Source: a virus
Virus record (IMG/VR): IMGVR_UViG_3300010883_000253
Span: 1-31,109 of that record
DNA: 31,109 bases
Reading direction: 5' to 3' (one strand)
The position numbers were made by a program, and so were the translations under genes. Under the pieces are notes generated by a model. It ran no database searches and had not been told where the DNA came from. It saw nothing but the letters and a program-made list of their open reading frames with translations. Numbering within the stretch: the stretch's first letter is position 1; each line of letters starts with the position of its first letter. Below are positions 25,501-31,109 of the stretch, one piece after another.

Positions 25501-27865
25501 AGCTCCAGTCAGCGGGAACTCCCTGAAGTCCAGTGAAGTGAATATCTTTAAAAACCAGCGAAGATCCGTCACCGCTAACTTGAATGAATTTATTTGCAGA
25601 TCTATCTGACGAATCTACATCGCTGAGACCAGTAAAATAAACTCCCTCTGTTTTGATTTCTCCCTCTTGCCCGACTCTTAAATAAAGCCCGACAGACCCC
25701 GTAAGTTGAGATGAAGTCGGAGTGTCGGATAATCCAGAAAAAGTTGGAACATAATACTCAATCCCACTTTCTCCCGCATTTACCCGTAAGGCATTTTCGG
25801 CAAAAGTAGAATACCCGCTAGGGGTGTCATGCAGCCCAGTGAACCCAGAAATGTATTTAGTAAATACCATTTGACCGCCTGAACCAATAAGCACGTTGTC
25901 ATTGATTACTTGAGGCGGGGTATCCGATAGTCCAGTTATTGCGGTTGGATAATTTAACGAAAAGAATTCGACTCCATCTTCGGAAGACTTCACCCTTAAG
26001 ATCTTTCCTTGGTCTCCGGCATAAGAGGATGGAGTATCTGGTAGCCCTATGAGATTGGCGGCAGTGCCTCCTGTTCCCGGAGCTACTGTCGTAAACCCTA
26101 GCCCATTGGAAGTTCCAACTAAATAGTAACCGTCAGTTATTGTGTTTGGAGTGTCAGTTAGGCCGCTAAAGGCCATCGTTAGGTTGTCAGTGAACTTTAA
26201 GGATTGTCCGTCGCCAACTAAATAATATTGATCAGTAATCGTGTTCGGAGTATCAGATAGTCCAGTAAAATTAGTAACGACTCCAGTGTAATGTATTTTA
26301 GTTCCATTGGAGTCAACCGCTAAATACTTGCCCCCTTCGTAATTGTTCGGAGTGCCCTTAAGTTCCGGAAACGAAACCATCCCGCTAAGTGATTCTGTGG
26401 TTACGATTTGCCTAGAATTATCGACTACTAGAAACTTTCCTTCTTCATTAGTCAGGTCGCTGGGAGTGTCTGACAATCCAGTGAAGGAGGTAGCATAGTT
26501 TCGATAAGAAATGCCACCAGCATCAACAACTACCATTTGGTAGTCTTCTAGGGAGTCTTTATATGAAGATGGGGTATCATAAAGTCCAGTGAAGCCAACC
26601 TTGGCATGAACCTGAAGTGTGTTATTGTATCCCGTTAAGTATATTCCAGATCCAGCTTCAATGCCTTTAAGGGTAGCCAGTCTAGTAGATGCATCTCCAG
26701 TTGTTTTAATTAGAGACTCACCGTACTGAGAATGAGCAACTCCAGTAATAGCATTGACATCCGTTCCTCCTCCACCTCCTGCTCCCGGATAAATCTTAAC
26801 CCAGCTTCCGCCATGAGCAAGGTAAACCGCTCCCTCCCCATGAACATGAGCCAGCATTCCGTGCTTCGAGGATGCTGCGGGCAAATCAGATTGGGCGCCG
26901 TATGCTTTCCATGCAATATCTTCACTAGATATAGCTCCGGTGATATCTATAAATTCAAGCCCTGTAGCCTGCGGACTAACCCTAATAAACATTCCTCCCG
27001 TATACCCAGATGGAGTATCCGGAAGCCCAGAAAAGGAAGATGAGAGATTATCTACTTTTCCTTGGAGTTCAGTAACCAGCTCATAGTTTTGTATAACGCC
27101 GGACATTACGTGCGGCATGGATGTTATTCTTTTTAAATTTCCCAGAATGGGAGTATCAAATATTGGGCCTAAACTTGCTGCCGTTGTGTTTAAACTAACA
27201 TCAATACGATCAGTAATGCCCTTGAAATCTCTAACACCTTTACTGTATAACATCTCCTTTTGGATGTCTTCAGTTGGGCCGTAAAGTTTATTAATTTGGC
27301 TTAATATCGTCTTATCGTCCGACCTGACGAAATTAGTCGGGCTCCCAACGGCAAGAGTAAGGAAGCTAACGCTTCCACTCTTAACTTCTTTTAGCTTTTT
27401 ATCAAAATCGGAGATATTAGAGGTTTTAAACAGTCTATATCCGGTATTTGCCCAGAATTTTCCCGCTTGTCTGAAGCCACCTCTCCCCCATAGCCCCCAT
27501 GCCTTGGGTTGGAGAGCGTCGAAATGTTCATTTTGTTTATCCAGAAAGGCAGCAGCACAGTTTTTTTCAGTCTCCGCATCTGTTGATCCCCTAGCCCATG
27601 TCACGACCCCCAGCCTCTTAACCGTAACAGTCAGCTTATTAAGATCCGCTATCCAAGTCGTATTTGGTTGTGGCACTGCGGGCTTAAATTCCCTAGTGTC
27701 TATATCTTGAAGTAGTACGGAGGATTGGATTAACCCAATATCATCTTTATCGAAATAATTAGCATTAGAACCAATTTTAGTTTTCTCTTCGAGCTTCAAC
27801 AAGTAATACAAGGAAGTCGCTTGTGCCTTGCTATTATCTGCAGAATCTAATTTTGGAACTGACAT
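19568..27865 (-). CDS. Giant repetitive tail-fibre-like protein
   Basis: A 2765-residue protein, the largest in the window. Residues 1-275 form a non-repetitive N-terminus, probably the virion anchor. About 280-1240 hold 24-25 copies of a ~30-residue unit, consensus FTGLSDTPSS..., then a glycine/hydrophobic strand (KYLxVNxxG); one more copy lies near residue 2450. About 1250-1620 is a mixed globular region. About 1620-1712 resembles a cupredoxin-like β-sandwich (LRRGQSYRFN) without copper ligands. About 1715-2665 holds a second repeat family (IxAGDNIxI...I..AGG), interrupted by modules joined by poly-Ser linkers. The C-terminus (about 2660-2765) is a distinct cap. Low charge and strand-rich repeats fit a long trimeric fibre. 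Translation is coupled (TAATG) to both neighbours. Confidence 0.85.
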   Translation of the reverse strand: MSVPKLDSADNSKAQATSLYYLLKLEEKTKIGSNANYFDKDDIGLIQSSVLLQDIDTREFKPAVPQPNTTWIADLNKLTVTVKRLGVVTWARGSTDAETEKNCAAAFLDKQNEHFDALQPKAWGLWGRGGFRQAGKFWANTGYRLFKTSNISDFDKKLKEVKSGSVSFLTLAVGSPTNFVRSDDKTILSQINKLYGPTEDIQKEMLYSKGVRDFKGITDRIDVSLNTTAASLGPIFDTPILGNLKRITSMPHVMSGVIQNYELVTELQGKVDNLSSSFSGLPDTPSGYTGGMFIRVSPQATGLEFIDITGAISSEDIAWKAYGAQSDLPAASSKHGMLAHVHGEGAVYLAHGGSWVKIYPGAGGGGGTDVNAITGVAHSQYGESLIKTTGDASTRLATLKGIEAGSGIYLTGYNNTLQVHAKVGFTGLYDTPSSYKDSLEDYQMVVVDAGGISYRNYATSFTGLSDTPSDLTNEEGKFLVVDNSRQIVTTESLSGMVSFPELKGTPNNYEGGKYLAVDSNGTKIHYTGVVTNFTGLSDTPNTITDQYYLVGDGQSLKFTDNLTMAFSGLTDTPNTITDGYYLVGTSNGLGFTTVAPGTGGTAANLIGLPDTPSSYAGDQGKILRVKSSEDGVEFFSLNYPTAITGLSDTPPQVINDNVLIGSGGQMVFTKYISGFTGLHDTPSGYSTFAENALRVNAGESGIEYYVPTFSGLSDTPTSSQLTGSVGLYLRVGQEGEIKTEGVYFTGLSDVDSSDRSANKFIQVSGDGSSLVFKDIHFTGLQGVPADWSLTNTGKYLALNSAGNSITFVDAPGGGGGASTFLGLADVTPSTFDANKFVAVNPDGDGLIFSQPSFTGLKESPQSLEANRYLAIDSAGTGIVFTGAATAFTGLSDTPSSIGTSGQALVVNNQADGISYTGLVTSFTELSDTPDILDANKILVVSTDHKSLELKSLTFTGLSDTPSSVQTSKYLGANGGGQIAWLDGTDAGGSAPSFSGLSDTPSDFDWSSVSGSIIRANQNGMVFSGLNFNELVGVDPGVTGIPSYLYMDSAGEVRALDVTFTGLSDTPSAISGLKYLRGNSIGNSLEFVDLPESSSVSGFTGLHDTPSSYDVGKFLKINTAGNAIEYGVPSFTGLFDTPDTLTPNALLKVNPVGNGFVWATGASGANVVQSGLGSSHFTGLLDTPSNIAPNKVLVGTKFNTLNFVSPDSLNLYFTGLSDAPNYLEEGKHLEVNKGSLIQVDPKDTFLKLIDTQSEFSPSDSFGRITVGPDNSLVTRHTIDLDFEYSTGEDSNLSELIEHAALSHHPWYQLPQQKNLGIGNYNAYMKKGLPSPELQTWNPTQYSNRGLILGSELEERANDGTLSDVLRNSGSQTIYLKFKNPLFLDKIQIALANIPGVSDNSAYKKNYAVFTLIDSLNNNALLHGRNLAYNRRESIIQGLIDPVRTHPSTHYQDTPIGVPLMGNIHEGLTDSIEGLSRYGIAAKISSMDSSVFRALKMGENYPITAFGGWGNQNIGASHKLVFGTDRLYFKNLFRGYEWNFFYYKANGTPRSEPSGEQIHNGSPDLELGSEVTPLALNGIFIFAADTHSSYQKPFAIEDIKIVSSSSPISGTSKEPRYVVSKVDRDLSYFYDSKESNNATLYLRRGQSYRFNISRSIGSKFYIYRDSAKTKIWSHKSLTVNGIDSGSMVFDVPLDCPEVLYYGSAGTLVGTIIIPKGKPIVAGEGVQITEALNSLSISATGDSGTADAVTGAKTLGNLGGGEVSLLGGIGDSEVNFKKIVAGTNITLDSDSQSVVINSAGGGASSAGITGASNLLGDGAFAMLNKVSTNNPLGIIEAKSIKGGEGIQIAESDDKKSAVILATGLNRFITSAENVGSKNTLLLPVTDQTIKVKTIEAGDNITISSPDSNTLKIASAAGGGGMTSADADGDSLITTSDDTKLRKLKAGDNISFHVENKLLTINAGGMATSPGSGGIGHTERVKTLSNFNGIIPDQLLVNMVGQYAPALGTFAFRSIYTKPNDSTVSYIQYRDEMDGINTITFDNNTNGTNPVITNNVYAFDSNTTSLLDAINNDHAVYLGGGASSSSSSSSSSSSTGGMGSNSIISARNKTGITLPDYIIVSWFEDDTVLTLSFIDDDHIWYESAAGDYRFLKKFNNNKTADDYGTHHAYLPNGGSYPIVGWDTTASLKDYVDADKAGYLGGGASSSSSSSSSNLAIKQDTYVGDGQASGIYIPLDFIPAQVDIQSEGSLAGSGPYYGNTTLLLSNSGENSVYNWQSPGSDHLNYSNISDNGTISGKGFIARGTTNDSSYNLNGCTYHYTAIANGASSSSSSSSNGGLGSNSIVKSASNFDGTLPDFLYLSWANYGEVSGIASLNSLEPTIQYRIPNASQHFYMSFENDAIGTYNDHANVDLLPGNSEPSLKDFIDANKAIYLSGGGGAGGGGGGSSNFLGLTDTPSDFTASKYLKVNAGGDALEFTDIAGGGGGGTITGAATAEGSTKTLLSGIGNRKWDGTSDGGFIGFKGLSAGTNVELTELNDEIVITAAGATETHITKNINLTGILATQSLGTVSDGKSVYGITENNIATFKRIKAKDTSIVLYDSDDGKSIEIQASPPPIDLSSFISGTENLGLDTQGHKVHTEISDQIAKFKRIQAGPSATITSDENYVTIDVNACAMASAIQSTAKPPEVAYYESSGILSGSSLSLVNLGYADDKTNPVGDGCEYLSLYIDGNRMSSSNMEGVNDWRPAGTSGVVFHMGIPSGSMISTSLVV
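20879..20902 (-). repeat. Poly-serine tract of 8 codons
   Basis: Eight Ser codons (mixed TCN and AGY) follow NGA and precede NGGLGSNS. The flank on the Gly-Ala side (gctacttgaggaagctccg on the plus strand) is identical to that of the tract at 21242. Confidence 0.9.
21242..21268 (-). repeat. Poly-serine tract of 9 codons
   Basis: Nine Ser codons, mainly AGT and AGC, follow GGGA and precede NLAI. It separates two ~100-residue modules of the giant fibre. Confidence 0.9.
21596..21631 (-). repeat. Poly-serine tract with (AGT)9 microsatellite
   Basis: Twelve Ser codons, nine of them consecutive AGT, between GGGA and TGGMGSNS. A pure trinucleotide run like this is prone to slippage, which would change linker length without a frameshift. 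Confidence 0.9.
24150..27040 (-). repeat. Array of ~24 GLSDTPS coding repeats
   Basis: About 24 in-frame units of roughly 84-130 bp, each encoding FTGLSDTPSS-like sequence and a strand such as KYLxVNSAGxxIxF. Spacer residues vary and codons differ at synonymous positions, so the array is old and kept at the protein level. An outlying copy is at about 20445-20540. Confidence 0.9.
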
Positions 27866-28626
27866 TATGAGTAAGACACAGTAAAGGTTATCGAAGAAGA
27901 ATTAATGAGACCTTGTACATCGTATATGTCGTTAGCTTCATCCATTAAAAATGTTTCAACGATTAACAAATTGTCTTCTCCGGGAAATTTGTCGAGCTGT
28001 AATAAAGTTTCTCCCAGCTGACTAGGACTGAAGGAGTCTGGAAGAAACCCGTCAAAGTCTTCATTGATATTACCCGTGGTCGAGGTATTATTAAATAAAC
28101 TAAAAGAAGTAAACCCATAAGCCGTTGGGCGATGCTCAAGGGGCATGATTACGAATTTTGGCATTGGGCCTAAAAGTGTAATTTGTTTAGTGCTAGAAGG
28201 CTTGCTCGTTGATGGAGTTGGGGTTATTGTGGGCGTTGGAGCTGGTGAAGTATTTGGGGTGGCGGATACGGATACCGTAGGGGTTATTGTGGGTGTCGTT
28301 GTTATTGATGGGGTTGGGGTTATATAGGGGGCTTCTTCTCCGGGGTTGCCTTGACTGTAGGACGAGTAATTGGAAAGGGCATTTGTGTTTGAGGAAGCTA
28401 ATGTATTCATTCCCGAAATTAACCATTCTATTTGAGATTGAGATCCAGTAATGGCATTTTGACCAATTCTTTTGGGGTCGAATTTTAATGCAGAACCCAT
28501 AAAGTCACTAATCGTAGCCTTTTCTAAAGATTTGCTCGATAAACTCGGACTCTTTTCTACGATGACAATATCTTGCATTCCAAAATTAGAACCGCTCGGC
28601 AACTGGTCTGGACGCTTAGTAGACAT
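27865..28626 (-). CDS. Fibre/baseplate-associated protein with Pro-Thr linker
   Basis: A 253-residue protein in three parts. Residues 1-97 are a helical, polar N-terminus (KRPDQLPSGSNFGMQDIVIV). Residues about 98-145 are a Thr/Pro/Ser linker (TPTPSITTTPTITPT and similar). Residues about 146-253 form a β-rich C-terminal domain. The linker probably separates a virion-anchoring part from a surface-exposed domain. The gene overlaps both neighbours as TAATG and lies directly before the 2765-residue fibre, so a role in fibre attachment is plausible. No enzyme motif is seen and the family is not recognised. Confidence 0.7.
   Translation of the reverse strand: MSTKRPDQLPSGSNFGMQDIVIVEKSPSLSSKSLEKATISDFMGSALKFDPKRIGQNAITGSQSQIEWLISGMNTLASSNTNALSNYSSYSQGNPGEEAPYITPTPSITTTPTITPTVSVSATPNTSPAPTPTITPTPSTSKPSSTKQITLLGPMPKFVIMPLEHRPTAYGFTSFSLFNNTSTTGNINEDFDGFLPDSFSPSQLGETLLQLDKFPGEDNLLIVETFLMDEANDIYDVQGLINSSSITFTVSYS
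28217..28296 (-). repeat. Degenerate repeat encoding Thr-Pro linker
   Basis: Plus-strand GTTGGGGTTATTGTGGGCGT at 28217-28236 recurs at 28277-28296 with two mismatches, a 60-bp spacing. Related G-rich pieces lie between and after them. It encodes TPTITPTPS-type sequence. Confidence 0.7.
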
Positions 28627-28916
28627 TATACAACTTCAATGGTTGACGTGATCGGCTCGAATAATGAAATAATTGCAGAAAAATCATCAACACTTTCGAC
28701 TTCATCGTCTTTGGCTGAAATGTTTTCAATGGTGGCGACGAAAGAACTTTTAAGGGGGTATTCACATATAGGAGCGGAAGAAGTCACCAGAAAGTCAACT
28801 TCTCTGGTTTCATCAAGCCTTTTAATTTCAAGCTTATTTCCGTATTCGTCCGAAAGAAAATCAAACTCACAAAATACAGTTTTAATGGAAGAAAGTTCAG
28901 CTGTGTAATTATCCAT
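28626..28916 (-). CDS. Small virion-block protein, unknown family
   Basis: A 96-residue acidic protein (MDNYTAELSS...) with alternating predicted β-strands and no recognisable motif. Its ATG directly follows the upstream TAA (TAAATG), and its own TAA overlaps the next ATG as TAATG, so it is embedded in the coupled fibre/baseplate block. A small structural or assembly protein is the best guess, from context alone. Confidence 0.65.
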   Translation of the reverse strand: MDNYTAELSSIKTVFCEFDFLSDEYGNKLEIKRLDETREVDFLVTSSAPICEYPLKSSFVATIENISAKDDEVESVDDFSAIISLFEPITSTIEVV

Positions 28917-29306
28917 TTAGCTTGACCCTGTCCTCGAAGTTATTTGGCTGTTTAAGTTCATTTTTCCAGATATTACCGTAAACACCGTAGTCGGGTTTCC
29001 TTGCTTTGAGATTTGAACATCATATAAATACTGCCCAGCCAACAAGCTATCAGTGTCCGAACTGTCGATGGTAATGCGAACTACTCCGTTTGAAATCTTT
29101 TCAATTCCCCCAGAGGCTTCACTATTTTTCTTTAATTGAGCAGTGGAGTCAGATCCGGATGGAGTACTTATAGCTCCTATGAAAGATTGCTTAACAGTGA
29201 ATAAAACTAAATAATCAGACAAATCAAGAAGTTCATCATTTTTGTAAATTTTGACTTCTAGAACTGTAGTGTCTCCTACATAGGTACTTATATCACTCGC
29301 GGCCAC
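28917..29306 (-). CDS. BppU-like β-sandwich structural protein
   Basis: A 129-residue, β-rich protein. The pattern of an opening GDTTVLEVKIYKNDELLDLS, a YLVLFTVK strand, then GVVRITIDSSDTDSLLAGQY and a YDVQI strand resembles the BppU N-terminal or Ig-like domain of phage baseplate and fibre proteins. The likeness is by eye. The start is GTG at 29306; an overlapping ATG two bases upstream is in another frame and soon stops. It opens the coupled structural block and has the TAAGTGTATAT motif 6 bases upstream. It probably helps attach the fibre complex. Confidence 0.6.
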   Translation of the reverse strand: MAASDISTYVGDTTVLEVKIYKNDELLDLSDYLVLFTVKQSFIGAISTPSGSDSTAQLKKNSEASGGIEKISNGVVRITIDSSDTDSLLAGQYLYDVQISKQGNPTTVFTVISGKMNLNSQITSRTGSS

Positions 29307-29312
29307 ATAGTA

Positions 29313-29330
29313 ATATACACTTAAATATTA
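29313..29330 (-). promoter_or_regulatory. Promoter-like motif TAAGTGTATAT (fibre block)
   Basis: The minus strand reads TAATATTTAAGTGTATAT, with the core at 29313-29323, 6 bases before the GTG start. It differs from the copies at phoH and the protease gene by one base in the core apart from the end. It would drive the fibre/baseplate block. Confidence 0.4.
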
Positions 29331-29606
29331 TTCCTTGGGTTTAATAAATTTAGTTAAATAAATCATTCCGCCAATTAGCATTATTATGACGACTATACTT
29401 ATTATGGGAGTTATTGAGTCTGTCTTGGGGTGTTGCGGAACTCGAGAGAATTCTTCAATTGTTATATTCCCGTCATTATTAATGTCTACCGACTCAAAGT
29501 CTATATTGTGGACGGAGGGAGGCGAATTAGGGGATGGTAGTAACTTAGGAATTCTAGACATACATCCTGACATTAAGAATAGAGTTAATAATAATATTAT
29601 TTTCAT
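29328..29606 (-). CDS. Lipoprotein with EF-hand and C-terminal TM; u-spanin candidate
   Basis: The start is taken at the ATG 29606, preceded by AGGAAA and two bases after the holin stop; a longer frame from 29711 would overlap the holin gene and hide the signal peptide. The 92-residue product has a lipoprotein signal peptide with lipobox LMSGC (Cys15) and a Pro/Ser-rich stretch. A canonical EF-hand calcium loop follows (Asp41, Asn43, Asp45, Gly46, Ile48, Glu52). A C-terminal transmembrane helix (about 65-85) and basic tail end it. An N-terminal lipid anchor plus a C-terminal membrane segment next to a holin is the layout of unimolecular spanins (T1 gp11), which disrupt the outer membrane at lysis. 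The ~50-residue middle is short for that role, so an ordinary membrane lipoprotein remains possible. Confidence 0.65.
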   Translation of the reverse strand: MKIILLLTLFLMSGCMSRIPKLLPSPNSPPSVHNIDFESVDINNDGNITIEEFSRVPQHPKTDSITPIISIVVIIMLIGGMIYLTKFIKPKE

Positions 29607-29608
29607 AT

Positions 29609-30046
29609 TTATTTCCTTTTTGATGGAATAGCATAAAACCCAACCACCATAAAACATAGATCGATAAAAGAACTTAGCATTAAACCTCCAGTTAGCCTTG
29701 TCTGGACCCAATCAGTTCCCCCAAACAGCCATGACCATATACCCCACTTTGCATTATCTCCTTTAGGTACTATCACATCATAAGATATGTGAGGATTCAT
29801 TGCATAAAACACCATTAAGAAGCACATTGTGAAAGTGATTGATAGAAATAAAATTCTCCTAGTAACTCTTACGAATGGGTCGCCGGAATTTGATTTTTGA
29901 TTATCCAATAAAGCTTTGAGCATTTCATTATCTCTCGAAGCTATGGCAATTTGATCTTGCCGTTTTTGGTCTAACCAAAAATTAACTAAATTGGCACCAA
30001 GTTTAATCCCCGCGCCAATCACGGTATTCATTACACTTCCCAGCAT
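29609..30046 (-). CDS. Holin-like protein (3TM type)
   Basis: A 145-residue membrane protein. The amphipathic N-terminus (GAGIKLGANLVNFW) is followed by a charged helix (about 27-52). A DPFVRVTRR motif (56-64) leads into transmembrane helix 1 (about 65-83), and helix 2 is at about 118-140, with a basic tail. This matches the layout of the 'holin of 3TMs' group first described in gene transfer agents, which permeabilises the inner membrane. It lies 8 bases after the phoH-like stop and 2 bases before the lipoprotein gene. A start at Met6, with GGGAAG just upstream, is an alternative. No endolysin is in the window, so lysis function is inferred. Confidence 0.6.
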   Translation of the reverse strand: MLGSVMNTVIGAGIKLGANLVNFWLDQKRQDQIAIASRDNEMLKALLDNQKSNSGDPFVRVTRRILFLSITFTMCFLMVFYAMNPHISYDVIVPKGDNAKWGIWSWLFGGTDWVQTRLTGGLMLSSFIDLCFMVVGFYAIPSKRK

Positions 30047-30054
30047 GCATTAAA

Positions 30055-30768
30055 TTACACCAATTTACTGGAAAGCTTTTTTATAATGTAAGATAGTAGC
30101 GGACTTCTCTTAATATCTTTTAGCCCAAATGAGAAGCATTCAATTCCTTTTTCTTTACTCTCCGCATCGTCAAATAATTTAAACATATCTACAAAGCCGC
30201 TTTTCCCGTTAATGTCACTTTGCATGTAATCTCCGCAAATAAACAATTGACTGTTCTCTCCTAGCCTAGTAATAAGTGTAGTTAGCTCTTTGAATGTGAA
30301 ATTTTGGGCTTCATCAGCTACGACTATTTTATTAATCCAGTTCGCACCTCTTAAGAAGTTTATAGGTATAGCTTGAACTCTTTGCTTTTTTATTAAATCG
30401 TTAACCACTCCTGTTGTAGTGGGCAGAAGCTCTCTCAGCTTATCCTCTAGTGGGGCAATGTATGGGTTGAACTTTTCTCCTATGTCTCCCGGGAGGGCTC
30501 CTAGCCCCTTGTCAGCACTTTCAATAACAGTTCTAACATACAGCAAGTCTAGGTCATCATCCATCTTCAACCGTCTTAATGCGGAATACACTGCTATATA
30601 AGTCTTTGTTGATCCTGCCGGCCCAGATATAAAGATAATCTTGTTTAAGTTATTTAGAGCCATCTTTACTAAGCTCTTCTGCTTTTCGGTGAGGTCCTTA
30701 GTCCTCAGAGTTATTTTGGGTGGGCCTAGTTGCTCCATTTCCACGGAAGATTTCCTTTTCCTCGGCAT
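30055..30768 (-). CDS. phoH: PhoH-like P-loop ATPase
   Basis: A 237-residue protein of the PhoH family: ATPases related to the N-terminal half of superfamily-1 helicases, frequent in phages, with uncertain role (RNA metabolism or phosphate stress proposed for cellular members). Walker A is GPAGSTKT (residues 49-56), with Thr where Gly usually precedes the lysine. Walker B is KIVVADEAQN (147-156). The sensor-like ICGDYMQSDI and a late arginine region (KDIKRSPLLSYI) also fit. The length matches phage PhoH proteins. The gene starts a block with holin and lipoprotein, follows a terminator and has a TAGTGTATATA motif 7 bases before the ATG. Confidence 0.9.
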   Translation of the reverse strand: MPRKRKSSVEMEQLGPPKITLRTKDLTEKQKSLVKMALNNLNKIIFISGPAGSTKTYIAVYSALRRLKMDDDLDLLYVRTVIESADKGLGALPGDIGEKFNPYIAPLEDKLRELLPTTTGVVNDLIKKQRVQAIPINFLRGANWINKIVVADEAQNFTFKELTTLITRLGENSQLFICGDYMQSDINGKSGFVDMFKLFDDAESKEKGIECFSFGLKDIKRSPLLSYIIKKLSSKLV

Positions 30769-30775
30769 TCAATTA

Positions 30776-30795
30776 TATATACACTATATTACGAC
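30776..30795 (-). promoter_or_regulatory. Promoter-like motif TAGTGTATATA (phoH block)
   Basis: The minus strand reads GTAATATAGTGTATATA, with the core at 30776-30786, 7 bases before the phoH ATG and just downstream of a terminator. The 11-base core is identical to that before the protease-scaffold gene. Confidence 0.5.
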
Positions 30796-30802
30796 CATTT
30801 AT

Positions 30803-30840
30803 AAAAAATTCTAACACGAAATTTTTCTGAATTCGTGTTA
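30803..30840 (-). terminator. Rho-independent-type terminator before phoH block
   Basis: A 9-bp perfect stem (TAACACGAA at 30812-30820 with TTCGTGTTA at 30832-30840) and an 11-base loop, followed on the minus strand by GAATTTTTTATAA. It lies 13 bases after the stop of the gene at the right edge and should end that transcript. The plus side is also T-rich, so it may work both ways. Confidence 0.75.
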
Positions 30841-30853
30841 TTTATAATTTATT

Positions 30854-31109
30854 TTAATTTTCAAGGCATTCCATATGATTCAAAAAGTCATAAACAACTT
30901 CATGTTTTGTTTTTTGACTTCCATGAAACCATATCCAAGGATAAGAAATTTTAATATTTTTTATTTTGGAGTGAATGTCAGTAATGTTAGACTCAAGAAT
31001 ATCCAGCTGGTCGCGTGATATATCTGATAAATTTAATTTTAATTTCTTTCCAACATCTAGTAATTTATGTAAGTTGTTTTCTTTTTTTGCTTTTGTAGCT
31101 TCTATGTAA
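30854..31109 (-). CDS. Unknown protein, C-terminal part only
   Basis: An open minus-strand frame enters from the right edge and ends at TAA 30854-30856, giving 84 residues with no start inside the window. The visible part begins with a Lys-rich helical stretch (KAKKENNLHKLLDVGKKLKL), then SRDQLDILESNI, and a compact C-terminus containing YPWIWFHGSQKTKHEVVYDF. I recognise no family. The terminator directly after it, the coding-like composition and the same-strand position make it a real gene end. Confidence 0.65.
   Translation of the reverse strand, partial: YIEATKAKKENNLHKLLDVGKKLKLNLSDISRDQLDILESNITDIHSKIKNIKISYPWIWFHGSQKTKHEVVYDFLNHMECLEN

Noticed and set aside
24150-27040. Regularly spaced repeats as a possible CRISPR array
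   Set aside because: Units are in-frame protein repeats of variable length with diverged DNA, without constant direct repeats or unique spacers of fixed size.
29607-29711. Upstream extension of the lipoprotein frame to 29711
   Set aside because: It would overlap the holin gene by 103 bases and hide a clear lipoprotein signal peptide; the ATG at 29606 has a Shine-Dalgarno and a 2-base gap to the holin stop.

Overview
The window looks like a late-gene (virion and packaging) segment of a tailed double-stranded DNA bacteriophage. Diagnostic genes are a large terminase, portal, prohead protease/scaffold, HK97-type major capsid protein, very long tail-fibre-like proteins, a 3TM-type holin and phage-type PhoH. 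The DNA is AT-rich. A lipobox protein with a C-terminal membrane segment next to the holin suggests a Gram-negative host. PhoH, the GAF-like membrane protein and the fibre repeats recall phages from aquatic samples, but the sequence alone does not fix host or genus. No tRNA, CRISPR array, integrase or insertion sequence was seen.

Layout. Positions 1-957 are on the plus strand: the 3' end of a repetitive fibre-like gene, then a small acidic protein. Everything from 958 to 31109 is on the minus strand and is described here in transcription order, right to left. (a) The end of an unknown gene, then a Rho-independent-type terminator. (b) PhoH, holin and a lipoprotein/transmembrane protein that could be a unimolecular spanin (30768-29328). 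(c) A translationally coupled structural block (29306-13084): three small proteins, a 2765-residue and a 2017-residue fibre-like protein, and a small fibre-like protein; a membrane-anchored GAF-like protein follows (13082-12492). (d) A regulatory and packaging block (12454-7593): zinc-ribbon/AT-hook protein, sigma-like factor, tandem-HTH protein (candidate small terminase), ERCC4-type nuclease with a C2H2 finger, and large terminase. (e) The head block (7545-1993): portal, protease-scaffold fusion, decoration-like protein and major capsid protein, closed by a strong terminator. (f) Two small genes, probably head or connector proteins (1892-958), which meet the plus-strand module stop codon to stop codon.

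The genes cover capsid building, DNA packaging, adsorption fibres and lysis. Most junctions are TAATG, ATGA or short overlaps, implying long polycistronic messages. A repeated motif, TAGTGTATATA or close variants, lies upstream of four genes that begin blocks; two copies directly follow terminators. With the sigma-like factor and its zinc-ribbon neighbour, this suggests a phage-specific late transcription system, which is an inference. Tail tube, sheath, tape measure, baseplate and endolysin genes are not in the window.
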